42,196 bases of DNA. Origin: a virus. The translations under genes and the position numbers were made by a program. Below, piece after piece: positions 29,557-37,550 of the stretch. The DNA lies in the IMG/VR virus record IMGVR_UViG_3300028590_000042, positions 1 to 42,196 of that record; one strand, given 5' to 3'. Position 1 is the first letter of the stretch. Each line of letters opens with the position of its first letter. The notes below the pieces were generated by a model that was given only the letters and a program-made list of their open reading frames with translations, did not search any database and was not told where the DNA came from.

Positions 29557-30153
29557 ATGAAAAAACTTCTAATCGCACTATTCGCCCTGGCATCGTTCAC
29601 CTTCGCGCAGGACCGCCCGAAGAACGAGGTTTATATCGGCTTTGAGGCCGCAAGGGATAACGTCGAGTTCCGAGGCAGTAACTTCGAATACAAACCGGCA
29701 AACGATTCGTTCGGATTTAGAGGCGAGTACGTCCACAAGGTCACGCCCGTTATCGGGATCGGTATGAAAGCAGGCGTCACGTTCCATAACGAAGATACGG
29801 ACGAGATCGTTTCCTGCGGCACCGGATGCACTATCGACCGCAACGGGATCTCGAAGGTTGCGAATGCTCACGCTTCCTATTTCGTGCGATTCCAGGCGCC
29901 GAAAGGCTCGGTTCGTCCGTTTGCCGACGTTCACGCTGGTGCCTCACGCGAAAACTTTGGCGGGATGGTGTTTGTATCCGGGAAGGGTATTGTCGGCTCA
30001 AAGAACAGCTTTACCTACGGCGCGGGTGGCGGCGTCGACTTCGGCAAGGGCAAGGTCGCGTTTCGCGTCGGCGTCGATTATCTCAACACCGCCGGGAACG
30101 AAGGCCGCAGGCACAACCTGCAACTGCATCTCGGACCCGTATTTCGATTCTAA
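29557..30153 (+). CDS. Outer-membrane beta-barrel protein
   Basis: The 198-residue product has a signal peptide (MKKLLIALFALASFTFA, cut near QDR) and alternating strands typical of an eight-stranded OmpX/OmpW-like barrel. It ends in an aromatic Phe after VFR, the classic outer-membrane signature. Two Cys (SCGTGC, about 88-92) lie in a loop. A GAGAGGA ribosome site precedes it. A phage copy may change the host surface, for example to block superinfection, or aid lysis. Confidence 0.85.
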   Translation: MKKLLIALFALASFTFAQDRPKNEVYIGFEAARDNVEFRGSNFEYKPANDSFGFRGEYVHKVTPVIGIGMKAGVTFHNEDTDEIVSCGTGCTIDRNGISKVANAHASYFVRFQAPKGSVRPFADVHAGASRENFGGMVFVSGKGIVGSKNSFTYGAGGGVDFGKGKVAFRVGVDYLNTAGNEGRRHNLQLHLGPVFRF

Positions 30154-30154
30154 A

Positions 30155-30223
30155 AGTTTGGGGAAGCCTCATTCCGAGGGAACGGGAAGTGAAACGCCTG
30201 TAAGAACTTCCCCAATCAAACGA
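30155..30223 (+). other. Structured leader before the lipoprotein gene
   Basis: TTGGGGAAG pairs with CTTCCCCAA over nine bases, enclosing about 40 bases with GAGGGAACGGGAAGTGAAACG. A fold is likely, but it does not match a riboswitch class well enough to name. It covers the gap between the barrel gene and the micro-gene at 30225. Confidence 0.4.
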
Positions 30224-30224
30224 T

Positions 30225-30296
30225 ATGGCAACCGGAGTCAACTATTTTACCGAAGCTGAGTGTGAAACCTTCTGGCTCTGGATCAGCCTGTTATGA
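30225..30296 (+). CDS. 23-residue leader peptide
   Basis: A short frame (MATGVNYFTEAECETFWLWI plus a few residues) ends in TTATGA, so its stop overlaps the start of the lipoprotein gene by four bases. That gene lacks its own ribosome site, so coupling through this peptide is plausible. Confidence 0.4.
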   Translation: MATGVNYFTEAECETFWLWISLL

Positions 30297-30769
30297 GACG
30301 TCTGCTCATCGCATTGCTGATAACGTCCTGCGGTTCGCCATCGAACGGAACCGCGGGCGATGCGGCTTTACGTGAGCAGATCAACGCCCAGGTCGCGAAG
30401 GCGAACGCGATCGCTGCAAAGCACGGTTACGCTCCCGTTCCCGCTCCCGTCGTCGAACTGATGCAAAGGGACACGCGATGCCAGAATCCTGCCGCCTTTA
30501 TGGTCGAGCAGGAAGTCGCGGCAAACACGAATTACGACAACGATCCGAACTACGACTACGACGAACGGCTCGGGCATATTCGGATCTGCGTCGGCGGACG
30601 GTTTATCGAACCGAACCGGATACAGGTCACGCGGGAGGCTATCGAGTCGGGATACGGCGTTTGGTATGAGTGCGAGCATTACGTGCTTTATTTGCGCGAC
30701 CGTCAGCGGTACTACGCGACGATGTATCACACGCCGGCAACGGCGCATCCGATCTTAGGTGAGCTATGA
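30293..30769 (+). CDS. Lipoprotein
   Basis: The 158-residue product starts with a short signal sequence and the lipobox LITSC (Cys13), so it should be lipid-anchored. The mature part begins Gly/Ser/Asn-rich, then a helix (REQINAQVAKANAIAAKHG) and a region with four more Cys (TRCQ, IRICV, WYECEH). It lies in the lysis region; an outer-membrane spanin partner or a surface-exclusion lipoprotein are both possible. Confidence 0.7.
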   Translation: MRRLLIALLITSCGSPSNGTAGDAALREQINAQVAKANAIAAKHGYAPVPAPVVELMQRDTRCQNPAAFMVEQEVAANTNYDNDPNYDYDERLGHIRICVGGRFIEPNRIQVTREAIESGYGVWYECEHYVLYLRDRQRYYATMYHTPATAHPILGEL

Positions 30770-30912
30770 GCGCAGGAGCAGGCGGACCGTCGCGACACAC
30801 AAGAGACGTAGGAACTGAAGGGATCGGGTGTTTGATCGCGGTAGGCGTCGGAATAGGGCTGATAGCCGTCATCGTCGGCATTGCGGCTTTGATCGATTGG
30901 ATTGTGAGGTAA
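30766..30912 (+). CDS. 48-residue single-helix membrane protein
   Basis: The frame overlaps the lipoprotein gene by four bases (ATGA). It encodes a Gly/Ser/Arg N-terminus and one hydrophobic helix (CLIAVGVGIGLIAVIVGIAA). It could be a small holin or antiholin. Tight packing supports it as real. Confidence 0.65.
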   Translation: MSAGAGGPSRHTRDVGTEGIGCLIAVGVGIGLIAVIVGIAALIDWIVR

Positions 30913-30914
30913 AT

Positions 30915-31274
30915 ATGATTTCACTATTCTTCGCAAATCTTTGGGGCTGGATCCTGTCCCACAAAACCATCGCCATTCTCACCGCGATCGGCGTGATTCT
31001 CTTGCTTCTCCTGCTCTTCCAAACGTATTGCGGCGGGAAAGCTAAGCCGGTATTGGACGAGAAGCTAAATCAGGAAGTCCACGAGGCCATCGAGACAAAG
31101 GAACGGAAGAAAATGGAGGATGTTTTCGTAAAGGTCGAAGCAAAGCAGGCCGAGATCGACGCGAACGTTTCCAACTCCGAGGCTATTGTCGTCAATGCTC
31201 AGTATGAAGCCAAGAAAAAGGTTCAGGCGATGACCGACGAGGAATTGAGAAACCATTTGGAGGGATTGAAATGA
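30915..31274 (+). CDS. Membrane-anchored coiled-coil protein (i-spanin-like)
   Basis: The 119-residue product has an N-terminal transmembrane helix (ILTAIGVILLLLLLF) followed by a long coiled coil, the layout of inner-membrane spanins such as Rz. GAGGT lies before the ATG at 30915. With the lipoprotein gene nearby this could form a spanin pair, though that gene lies upstream rather than nested. Confidence 0.68.
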   Translation: MISLFFANLWGWILSHKTIAILTAIGVILLLLLLFQTYCGGKAKPVLDEKLNQEVHEAIETKERKKMEDVFVKVEAKQAEIDANVSNSEAIVVNAQYEAKKKVQAMTDEELRNHLEGLK

Positions 31275-31582
31275 AATTCAGAAAGAAGCCAGTAGAAATT
31301 GAAGCACGGCAATTTACTACCAATAACGATGATAGTCGCAATATGAATGAATTGGTCGCTTGGATGAACGACAGCGGACACCCCGATTCATATCCACGGC
31401 TGACGGACGCAGCGGCAGTCGCTCGACACGACCACACCTGCATTTACATCAACACCGTCGAAGGTGAGATGCGGGCAAGTGTTGGGGATTGGATCATCAG
31501 GGGCGTTAAGGGCGAGTTCTATCCGTGTAAGCCGGACATCTTCGAAGCCACCTATGATGTTGTTGCGGAGGCGTCTGCGTGA
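31271..31582 (+). CDS. Conserved phage protein (KFRKKPV...WIIRGVKGEFYPCKPDIF type)
   Basis: The 103-residue product matches a family found in many phages: N-terminal KFRKKPVEIEARQF, then DWIIRGVKGEFYPCKPDIF near the C-terminus. The function of the family is not known to me. It overlaps neighbours by four bases on both sides. Confidence 0.8.
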   Translation: MKFRKKPVEIEARQFTTNNDDSRNMNELVAWMNDSGHPDSYPRLTDAAAVARHDHTCIYINTVEGEMRASVGDWIIRGVKGEFYPCKPDIFEATYDVVAEASA

Positions 31583-31917
31583 AAGAACTTATCCGATTCC
31601 TAGCCATCGTCACCGTCTGCCTGTTGTTCGCCTATAACGCCGCTGCGCAGGACGAGCCAAAGATTTGTATTAGCCGTCAAGCGGCTGAAACTTGTGCCAC
31701 TAACGCCGAAAAGGTCAAGGCTCTCGAAGCGCATATCGCGACCCTTGAGCAAGCCCTCAAGGACGAGCGAAAACTCAACACGGACCTCCGCGTGGAAGTG
31801 GCACGCTATTCCGGACGTATCGAGTCCTGCGAGAAGAACGATGCATCGAACAGGGCGATCATCACGGCCATGATTCCGATGCTGCGCCCGAAACGGATCG
31901 GGTTGAATATTTTCTAA
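31579..31917 (+). CDS. Exported coiled-coil protein
   Basis: The 112-residue product (GTG start overlapping the previous stop) has an N-terminal hydrophobic helix ending in AYNAAAQ, which could be a signal peptide, then a coiled coil (Glu/Lys-rich, about 43-75) and single Cys residues. It may be a periplasmic spanin-like or envelope protein. Confidence 0.65.
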   Translation: MKELIRFLAIVTVCLLFAYNAAAQDEPKICISRQAAETCATNAEKVKALEAHIATLEQALKDERKLNTDLRVEVARYSGRIESCEKNDASNRAIITAMIPMLRPKRIGLNIF

Positions 31918-31983
31918 GTTTGAGCGCGGTTTTCTTTTTGCAAGCTGTGAAACAGCAAAGCTGAAAGGTGAGTGAGAGGTCTA

Positions 31984-32250
31984 ATGGGTGTTAGGGTGAC
32001 AACTCAAACGGAAACTTGTGAGGAGTGTCCAAAAGACCGTGCTCAATTCGATCTGGCGGTGAAACTCCCCGCCGATGTGCTGCTCGCAGCGGTGAAGCAG
32101 CAGGCAAACAACAGCGTCTTTTCAGAAGCCTATTGTTTGGAACTCGCCGGTGCGTACAACGATGCGGCCGAGGTCGCCAGGGAGAGAAGGCTGACACCGA
32201 GACGAGTCCCCGAGATCTTTGACGACTCGTTCAGGAATAAGGTGGAGTGA
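31984..32250 (+). CDS. Small hypothetical protein
   Basis: This 88-residue protein has a TGAGAGG ribosome site before the ATG. The N-terminus contains CEECPKD; the rest is helical and Ala-rich. No family is recognised. Confidence 0.6.
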   Translation: MGVRVTTQTETCEECPKDRAQFDLAVKLPADVLLAAVKQQANNSVFSEAYCLELAGAYNDAAEVARERRLTPRRVPEIFDDSFRNKVE

Positions 32251-32255
32251 GTAGC

Positions 32256-32675
32256 ATGGAGCCGGTTCGAATGGAACTAGCACTATTGATGAACACGATG
32301 AGTAAGAAATTCGCCACCCCCACGACGTTGACCTCAACCGTGTTCTTTATTTGCATCGCCGGACTCTTCGTGTTCGGCCAGGACGTGCGAGCTCAAAGCG
32401 CTACGCCGGGCATGACGGCCGACGATGTCTTCAAGTACTTCGGATATGTCAGTGTCGGGCTCTCAGCTCTCACGGTAGCCGTCGCCGCGGTATTCACGAT
32501 CTGGCGGAAATCTGCCCTGGCTGAATGGAAGGAACTGGCCGAGACCCGAAAGGGCAAGAACGCCGAGCTACAGCTTGAGATCGCAGAACTGCAAAAGGAT
32601 CTCGAACGGGCGAACACTGAACTGGAGCGGCTCGAAAAGCTCAATCTCCGGCTGCAGGACGATCGGAAGGTATAG
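32256..32675 (+). CDS. Two-helix membrane protein with coiled coil (holin-like)
   Basis: The 139-residue product has two hydrophobic helices (about 27-43, STVFFICIAGLFVFG, and about 63-83) and a C-terminal coiled coil of about 40 residues. The layout fits a class II holin or an inner-membrane spanin. The start at 32256 has GGAGTGAG upstream; an internal ATG at 32271 is possible. Confidence 0.65.
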   Translation: MEPVRMELALLMNTMSKKFATPTTLTSTVFFICIAGLFVFGQDVRAQSATPGMTADDVFKYFGYVSVGLSALTVAVAAVFTIWRKSALAEWKELAETRKGKNAELQLEIAELQKDLERANTELERLEKLNLRLQDDRKV

Positions 32676-32683
32676 GGGGCGAA

Positions 32684-33085
32684 ATGTTGAAACTTGTCTG
32701 CGTTGATGATGACAAGGATGTCTCGGAGATGATGAAGATCGTCGGAGAACAGGAGCGGGTTTGGACTATGAGCTTCACGAACGGAGCTGAGGCTTTGCCG
32801 TTCCTTGAAGAGAACCAGGTCGACGTAGTTCTCCTTGATCTCGCAATGCCGGTGCTTGACGGTCTGACCGTCGCCGAAGAGATCAGGCTCAATGAGTCGA
32901 ACAACCCTGGCCGGAAGCGTGTGAAGATCGCCTTCCTTACAGGCTGGCCGATAAGCGAGACGATCCATCGAGTGGCCGAACGGATCGGCACGGAAGCCAT
33001 TTTCACGAAACCGATGGACCCAAACGAAACCATCGCGAAGATCAAAAGCTGGTTCAGCGCCGCAAAGATACGGAATGCTGTTTAG
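32684..33085 (+). CDS. Stand-alone response-regulator receiver (CheY-like)
   Basis: The 133-residue product is a complete receiver domain: acidic pocket Asp8-Asp9, phospho-acceptor Asp52 in LLDLAMPVLDG, Thr86 in FLTGW and Lys109-Pro110 in FTKPMD. There is no output domain and no kinase gene nearby. AGGGGG gives a strong ribosome site. A phage receiver could draw phosphate from a host kinase or bind a host motility/pilus target; its place between lysis and packaging genes implies late expression. Confidence 0.9.
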   Translation: MLKLVCVDDDKDVSEMMKIVGEQERVWTMSFTNGAEALPFLEENQVDVVLLDLAMPVLDGLTVAEEIRLNESNNPGRKRVKIAFLTGWPISETIHRVAERIGTEAIFTKPMDPNETIAKIKSWFSAAKIRNAV

Positions 33086-33356
33086 TTCCAAGTCAGCAGA
33101 ACGACTTATTTGGGCGTTGATCGCCCTGTTGCTGCTTTCAAACTACTTCCATGTTAATTCGTGGTACGAGCGGGCAAAACTGCGAGATCAGATGGAACTT
33201 TCACGACAAATGCTCAACGCCAGAGCCGTTATCCAGGTCACACTCGCCAAAGCGGCAAAGGAGAACCGGGCACTTACGGTCGAGGAGCAGAGCAAGATCC
33301 GTGAGCTGTGGACCCAGGCTGAATATGATCGCGTGATACCTGTCGGTGAACTTTGA
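33075..33356 (+). CDS. Single-helix membrane protein
   Basis: The 93-residue product overlaps the receiver gene by 11 bases. It has one transmembrane helix (LIWALIALLLLSNYF) and then a soluble helical part. It may be spanin- or holin-related, but there is no proof. Confidence 0.62.
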   Translation: MLFSSKSAERLIWALIALLLLSNYFHVNSWYERAKLRDQMELSRQMLNARAVIQVTLAKAAKENRALTVEEQSKIRELWTQAEYDRVIPVGEL

Positions 33357-33368
33357 GATTTGAACGAG

Positions 33369-33788
33369 ATGCCTGGAGTTGGAAAAGTTGAAAACCTGAA
33401 GCCGTTCAAGAAAGGGCAGTCCGGTAATCCTAGCGGCCGGCCGAAAGGCTCGAAGAACATCTCGACGATTCTTACCGAGATGCTGCGGAAGATCTTCCCG
33501 GAAGCGGAGATCGATCTCGGCCTGGTCGATAATGCTCTTCTCAGCCAAATAGTCGGAAAGCGAAAGCTGACGAATGCCGATGCGATCGCAGCGAGAATGA
33601 TCTTCGAGGCTCTCAAGGGCGAGGCGTGGGCGGCGAAGGAGCTGCTCGATCGAACCGAAGGAAAGGTTACCGAGAAGCACGAGCACTCGAATCCGGACGG
33701 TACAGCGCTCGGTGAGCCGATCGCAAACGCAATGGCGAGTTTTGAGAAGTCACTCCTGAAGATCTATGGCGACGAACCCGAATCTTGA
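33369..33788 (+). CDS. terS: Terminase small subunit
   Basis: The 139-residue product begins with the GQSGNPSGRPKGSKN segment of the DUF5681-type domain, common in small terminase subunits, followed by a helical part (AARMIFEALKGEAWAAKELL) and a disordered end. It recognises packaging sites and recruits the large subunit, whose gene overlaps this one by 23 bases. A TTG at 33360 is an alternative start. Confidence 0.8.
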   Translation: MPGVGKVENLKPFKKGQSGNPSGRPKGSKNISTILTEMLRKIFPEAEIDLGLVDNALLSQIVGKRKLTNADAIAARMIFEALKGEAWAAKELLDRTEGKVTEKHEHSNPDGTALGEPIANAMASFEKSLLKIYGDEPES

Positions 33789-35175
33789 ACGAATTGAGAA
33801 AGCTCAGTTCGCTTACTTCGCACTCGCGAAGAGGCTCGGAGTGTCGGCTGATCAGCTTAGGAACTTCCGGAATGGCGGCTACGTCGCGCAGGAAAAGCAG
33901 CTGATGTTTCACGCTGCTTGCCGGGAATGTGATCTTCCCGGCGGGCCGACTCAGGTAGGATTCGGCGGAGCTCGCGGTCCTGGCAAGTCTCACGGGATCT
34001 TTGCCCAGGTCGCTCTCGACGATTGCCAGCGGTTCGCAGATCTCAAGGTCCTGTATCTCCGCAAGGTCGCAAAGAACGCCAAAGAGCAATTCGAGGACCT
34101 GCGCCGATCGGTGCTGAAGAACATCAAGCACGATCATCGCAAGATCTCCGGCACGATCTTCTTCGATAACGGCAGCCGCATCCTGATCGGGCACTTCAAG
34201 AACGAGTCGGATATCGATAACTATCTCGGACTTGAATACGACATTATCGCGATCGAGGAAGGAACGACACTAACCCTTTCAAAGTATAAGACGCTGCGCG
34301 ACTCCAACCGCACATCGAAGGAAGGCTTTCGTCCGCGTATCTACGTCTCGACGAATCCGGGATCGATCGGCCATGCCTGGTTCAAGGAGCGGTTCATCAA
34401 GCCCGCCCGTGAGAACCGCGAGACCGATACACGCTTCATCTTCGCGACCGTCGACGATAACGCGTTCATCGACGACGACTACACGAAGAAGCTCGAGGAC
34501 AATACCGGCTGGAAGCTCAAAGCTTATCGTTATGGGGATTGGGATATTGCTGCCGGTCAGTTCTTCACGACGTTTCGATATGACGTTCATGCGAAAGATG
34601 GTCTGAAGGCGATTCCCGGGGCTTCTTTCTGGGCCTCGCTCGACTACGGATTCACGCACTACACCGTGTCACACCTCTTCATGCGTTACGACGGGCATAC
34701 GTCCGTCTTGGACGAATTCGCCGAGCGTAAACAGCTCGTTTCGCAGAACGCCGACGGCATCAAATCGATGCTCAAGCGACACGGCCTGACGCCTGACAAT
34801 CTCTCAAACTTCGTCGCCGGCCATGACTGCTTTGCCTCTCGGGGCGTTTCTACCGGTGAGACAGTTGCCGACGAGTATCAGCGAGCCGGAATCCGCCTAA
34901 CGCGTGCCGATATCGACCGAATCTCAGGAGCTGCCCGCATACTGCAGATGCTCGGTGATGTTGACCGCAAGGAGAATCCCATTGAGCCGACGATCTCTAT
35001 CTCCACGCGATGCGCTCGCCTGCTCGAATGCCTGCCGGTCCTTGAGCACGATCCGAAACGACCAGAGGACGTGCTGAAGGTTGACGCGGACGACGAAGGG
35101 AACGGCGGGGATGATGCGTACGACTCTGCTCGGTACGGGCTCATGGCCTCGACGGGAGGCGGCATATGGCTCTGA
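33766..35175 (+). CDS. terL: Terminase large subunit
   Basis: The 469-residue packaging motor has Walker A GGARGPGKS (67-75), Walker B YDIIAIEE (158-165) and a C-terminal RNase-H-like nuclease whose acidic residues lie in ASLDYGF, HDCFA and GGDDAYDSARYG. All key residues are present. It overlaps the small subunit gene and the next small gene. Confidence 0.95.
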   Translation: MATNPNLERIEKAQFAYFALAKRLGVSADQLRNFRNGGYVAQEKQLMFHAACRECDLPGGPTQVGFGGARGPGKSHGIFAQVALDDCQRFADLKVLYLRKVAKNAKEQFEDLRRSVLKNIKHDHRKISGTIFFDNGSRILIGHFKNESDIDNYLGLEYDIIAIEEGTTLTLSKYKTLRDSNRTSKEGFRPRIYVSTNPGSIGHAWFKERFIKPARENRETDTRFIFATVDDNAFIDDDYTKKLEDNTGWKLKAYRYGDWDIAAGQFFTTFRYDVHAKDGLKAIPGASFWASLDYGFTHYTVSHLFMRYDGHTSVLDEFAERKQLVSQNADGIKSMLKRHGLTPDNLSNFVAGHDCFASRGVSTGETVADEYQRAGIRLTRADIDRISGAARILQMLGDVDRKENPIEPTISISTRCARLLECLPVLEHDPKRPEDVLKVDADDEGNGGDDAYDSARYGLMASTGGGIWL

Positions 35176-35312
35176 ACCGATCCGCCAGGCTGATCAAGAA
35201 GGGTGAAGCACGACCGCGTGAGGACAAACCGCGGCGTGAATTGCTGAAGGACGAGAAGACACGATTGATGAGACGGGTACGACAGATCGAAAGGGAGCTG
35301 CAAACGACATGA
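35166..35312 (+). CDS. 48-residue basic protein
   Basis: The frame overlaps the terminase end by ten bases and the portal start by four (ATGA). The product is Arg/Lys/Glu-rich and helical, perhaps a packaging co-factor. Overlaps on both sides support it. Confidence 0.62.
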   Translation: MALNRSARLIKKGEARPREDKPRRELLKDEKTRLMRRVRQIERELQTT

Positions 35313-37390
35313 AACTAACAGACTGGTTATTCGGTTCGGCTCCTCAGCCGCTTGAGCTGAAGGCAGACCCTATCAAAGCGAAGATCGATCTTCCGCAAGC
35401 CCCACCGATCGACGTGTCGACTTTGTCTCTCGGTCGATATGCGACCAGGAGCGAGGTCGTCTACGCGTGTATTGAAAAGAAAGCACAGGTCGCATGCGAT
35501 CCAGAACTGATCGTCCAGACGAAGACGTCAAAAGGCGATTGGGAACGTGTTGAGGACCATCCGGCCCTGTTTACTCTGCGAGATCCGAACCCGCACGATG
35601 ACGGCGAGTCGTTCTTGCGAACGTGGATCGCTTCCGAGAATATTGCCGGCACGTTCTACGCGGAGATCGTTCGCAATGGAGCTGGCCAGCCGGTTCAGCT
35701 TTACCCGCTTCGATCAGACTGCATCTTTCCGCAATACGTTCGAGGGAGCAAGGGCGACGTACTCGATTACTACGCCTACCGGATCAATGGCTACGAGGCC
35801 CGCTACAAGCCCGAGGAGCTGCTTATCCATCGACGGCACGGGCTTGGCTCGATGTATTCGGGCCTTTCACCGCTCGCCGTAGCGTTGAAGTCCGTCGATG
35901 CCGACATTGCTGCAACCGAGTATGTCCGTGATTTCTTCAACAATGACGGAACTCCCGCCGGTATCCTGAAGATCACGGGACGGAACCTCTCCGACGACGA
36001 GGCCCAGCGTATCCAGCAGAAATGGAAATCCAATTACTCGCGCAACGGAAAGAACCGCGGTGGCATCGCGGTTCTCGATGAACGTGTCGATTATGAGACT
36101 GTCGGGGCCCGTTTGAACGAGCTGGACAGCGAATCCCTCACCTCGATCGATGAGACGCGGATCTGCATGGCCTTCGGAGTGCCGCCGGTCCTGATCGGAG
36201 CTTATGTCGGACTTCGTAACGTCAATCAAAAGGCGTCATTCAAAGGTGCGATGGAAGAGTTCTGGATGAACACCATGTCGCCGGAGATGAAGGCCATCCG
36301 CAATTTCCTTACCCGGAAGTATCTGCCTTTTTTTGAAGACGAAGCGAAGATCAAAGCCGGGAAGATCCGCTTCTTTTGGGATATATCGAACGTCGACGCT
36401 CTTCAGGAAGACGTTGACGCGATCCATGACCGGATCGCTCTCGGCTACAAGACGGGCTTCTACAAGCTCGACGAGGCCAGGGCAAAGGTTGGGCTCGATC
36501 CGGTGGGTCCCGAACTAGGAGGCGAGGAGTTCTACAAGCCGACGCCTTCCATCCAATCGCCGGACGAAGAGGGCGAGGAAGACGAAAAGCTTGTGGAAAA
36601 GCGGGCCAAAAGCATCCTTGACGCCGACACCCTGGAAAAAAAAACTTCTGACTACGAGGGTCTGACCCTTTCGCGTGAGCCGACGGAGATCGAGAAGTCG
36701 ATCGACCTGAAGGCGATCGCGGATTCGTTCGACCCTTCGGAATTGTTCACGGTCGTTCTCGAGATTCGCGACGAGCTTTACGTCCAGGCGGCGAAAGAGG
36801 CCGTTAGACTCAGCGACGCCGAGATCCATACCCTTTCGCTCACTCCACCGCGAAGTGCATACAAGAAGATCAGAACGCCGATCGAGGCTTCGGTTGGATA
36901 CGGCCGCGAGCAGATCGCTGGAAATGCAAAGGCCCTACAGAAGAAAGATCTCTTCGATGACATTAGCCGGCTCGTTGAATTGACGGTCTCGCGCCTCATC
37001 AATTCGGTCTCAACGAACACCGTCGACGTGATGGCATCCCTTGGAGTTCTTGGAGTCGAGCGAGGAGAGATCGAGGCAGAGCTGCTCGAACGACTGGAAG
37101 AGCGAAGCGATAAGCCTTATGAGGGAATCGCACGGCAGACCACGAACACCGCGGTCAACGCCGGCCGCCGTGAGGAAATGGAAGCCCGCGCCGAACGGAT
37201 CGATTACTACGTCTATTCGGCGATCCTGGATAAGAATACTTGCAGGCCATGTAGCGAAGCAGACGGCCTCGAGGCCGAACGGCTCGATGACCTGCCCGAG
37301 ACACCGAACGTCGCATGTCCCGGAGGGGCAAACTGCAGATGCTTCATCATTCCAGTCTTTGCGACGGATGATGAGGTCATCGAGCGTTAA
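35309..37390 (+). CDS. Portal protein fused to MuF-like head protein
   Basis: The 693-residue product is an HK97-type portal in its first 400 residues (RSEVVYACIEKKAQVA, SMYSGLSPLAVALKS, RICMAFGVPPVLIGAY) followed by a Pro/Glu/Lys linker and a C-terminal MuF/SPP1-gp7-like domain. The latter ends with LDKNTCRPCSEADG and CPGGANCRCFI, the usual Cys-rich mark. Most phages encode the two as separate genes. The portal forms the DNA channel; the MuF part may be carried into the head. Confidence 0.9.
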   Translation: MKLTDWLFGSAPQPLELKADPIKAKIDLPQAPPIDVSTLSLGRYATRSEVVYACIEKKAQVACDPELIVQTKTSKGDWERVEDHPALFTLRDPNPHDDGESFLRTWIASENIAGTFYAEIVRNGAGQPVQLYPLRSDCIFPQYVRGSKGDVLDYYAYRINGYEARYKPEELLIHRRHGLGSMYSGLSPLAVALKSVDADIAATEYVRDFFNNDGTPAGILKITGRNLSDDEAQRIQQKWKSNYSRNGKNRGGIAVLDERVDYETVGARLNELDSESLTSIDETRICMAFGVPPVLIGAYVGLRNVNQKASFKGAMEEFWMNTMSPEMKAIRNFLTRKYLPFFEDEAKIKAGKIRFFWDISNVDALQEDVDAIHDRIALGYKTGFYKLDEARAKVGLDPVGPELGGEEFYKPTPSIQSPDEEGEEDEKLVEKRAKSILDADTLEKKTSDYEGLTLSREPTEIEKSIDLKAIADSFDPSELFTVVLEIRDELYVQAAKEAVRLSDAEIHTLSLTPPRSAYKKIRTPIEASVGYGREQIAGNAKALQKKDLFDDISRLVELTVSRLINSVSTNTVDVMASLGVLGVERGEIEAELLERLEERSDKPYEGIARQTTNTAVNAGRREEMEARAERIDYYVYSAILDKNTCRPCSEADGLEAERLDDLPETPNVACPGGANCRCFIIPVFATDDEVIER

Positions 37391-37395
37391 ACCTG

Positions 37396-37431
37396 TTGAC
37401 GCACACCACATCTTGTGTTCTAATTCGCGTT
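37396..37431 (+). promoter_or_regulatory. Candidate sigma-70 promoter after the portal gene
   Basis: TTGACG (37396-37401), a 17-base spacer and TCTAAT (37419-37424) each match five of six consensus bases. The transcript would begin near 37431 and meet the terminator at 37491-37541 after about 60-110 bases, so it may define a small RNA or a tuned late promoter. Confidence 0.5.
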
Positions 37432-37490
37432 AAGCGGGGAATCGCCCGTTGACAATTTCATCCAGAGTCTACTGCGTCACGAACGCTCTA

Positions 37491-37541
37491 GCTCGCCTTA
37501 GAGGAAACACTTCGCCTGTTTCCTGTGAGGCGAGCTTTTTT
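37491..37541 (+). terminator. Bipartite terminator before the prohead protease gene
   Basis: GCTCGCCT pairs with AGGCGAGC (outer stem), and AGGAAACA pairs with TGTTTCCT (inner stem) around CTTCGCC; six T follow. It ends ten bases before the protease ATG, with no ribosome site between. It resembles the long hairpin at 28481 in layout. It may set the ratio of capsid to portal proteins, or act in antitermination. Confidence 0.8.
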
Positions 37542-37550
37542 ATTTGCCCT

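Noticed and set aside
30155-30223. Cobalamin-type riboswitch
   Set aside because: GAGGGAACGGGAAGTGAAACG is faintly like the B12 box region, but the required core order and the flanking stems are not there, and the downstream gene gives no support.
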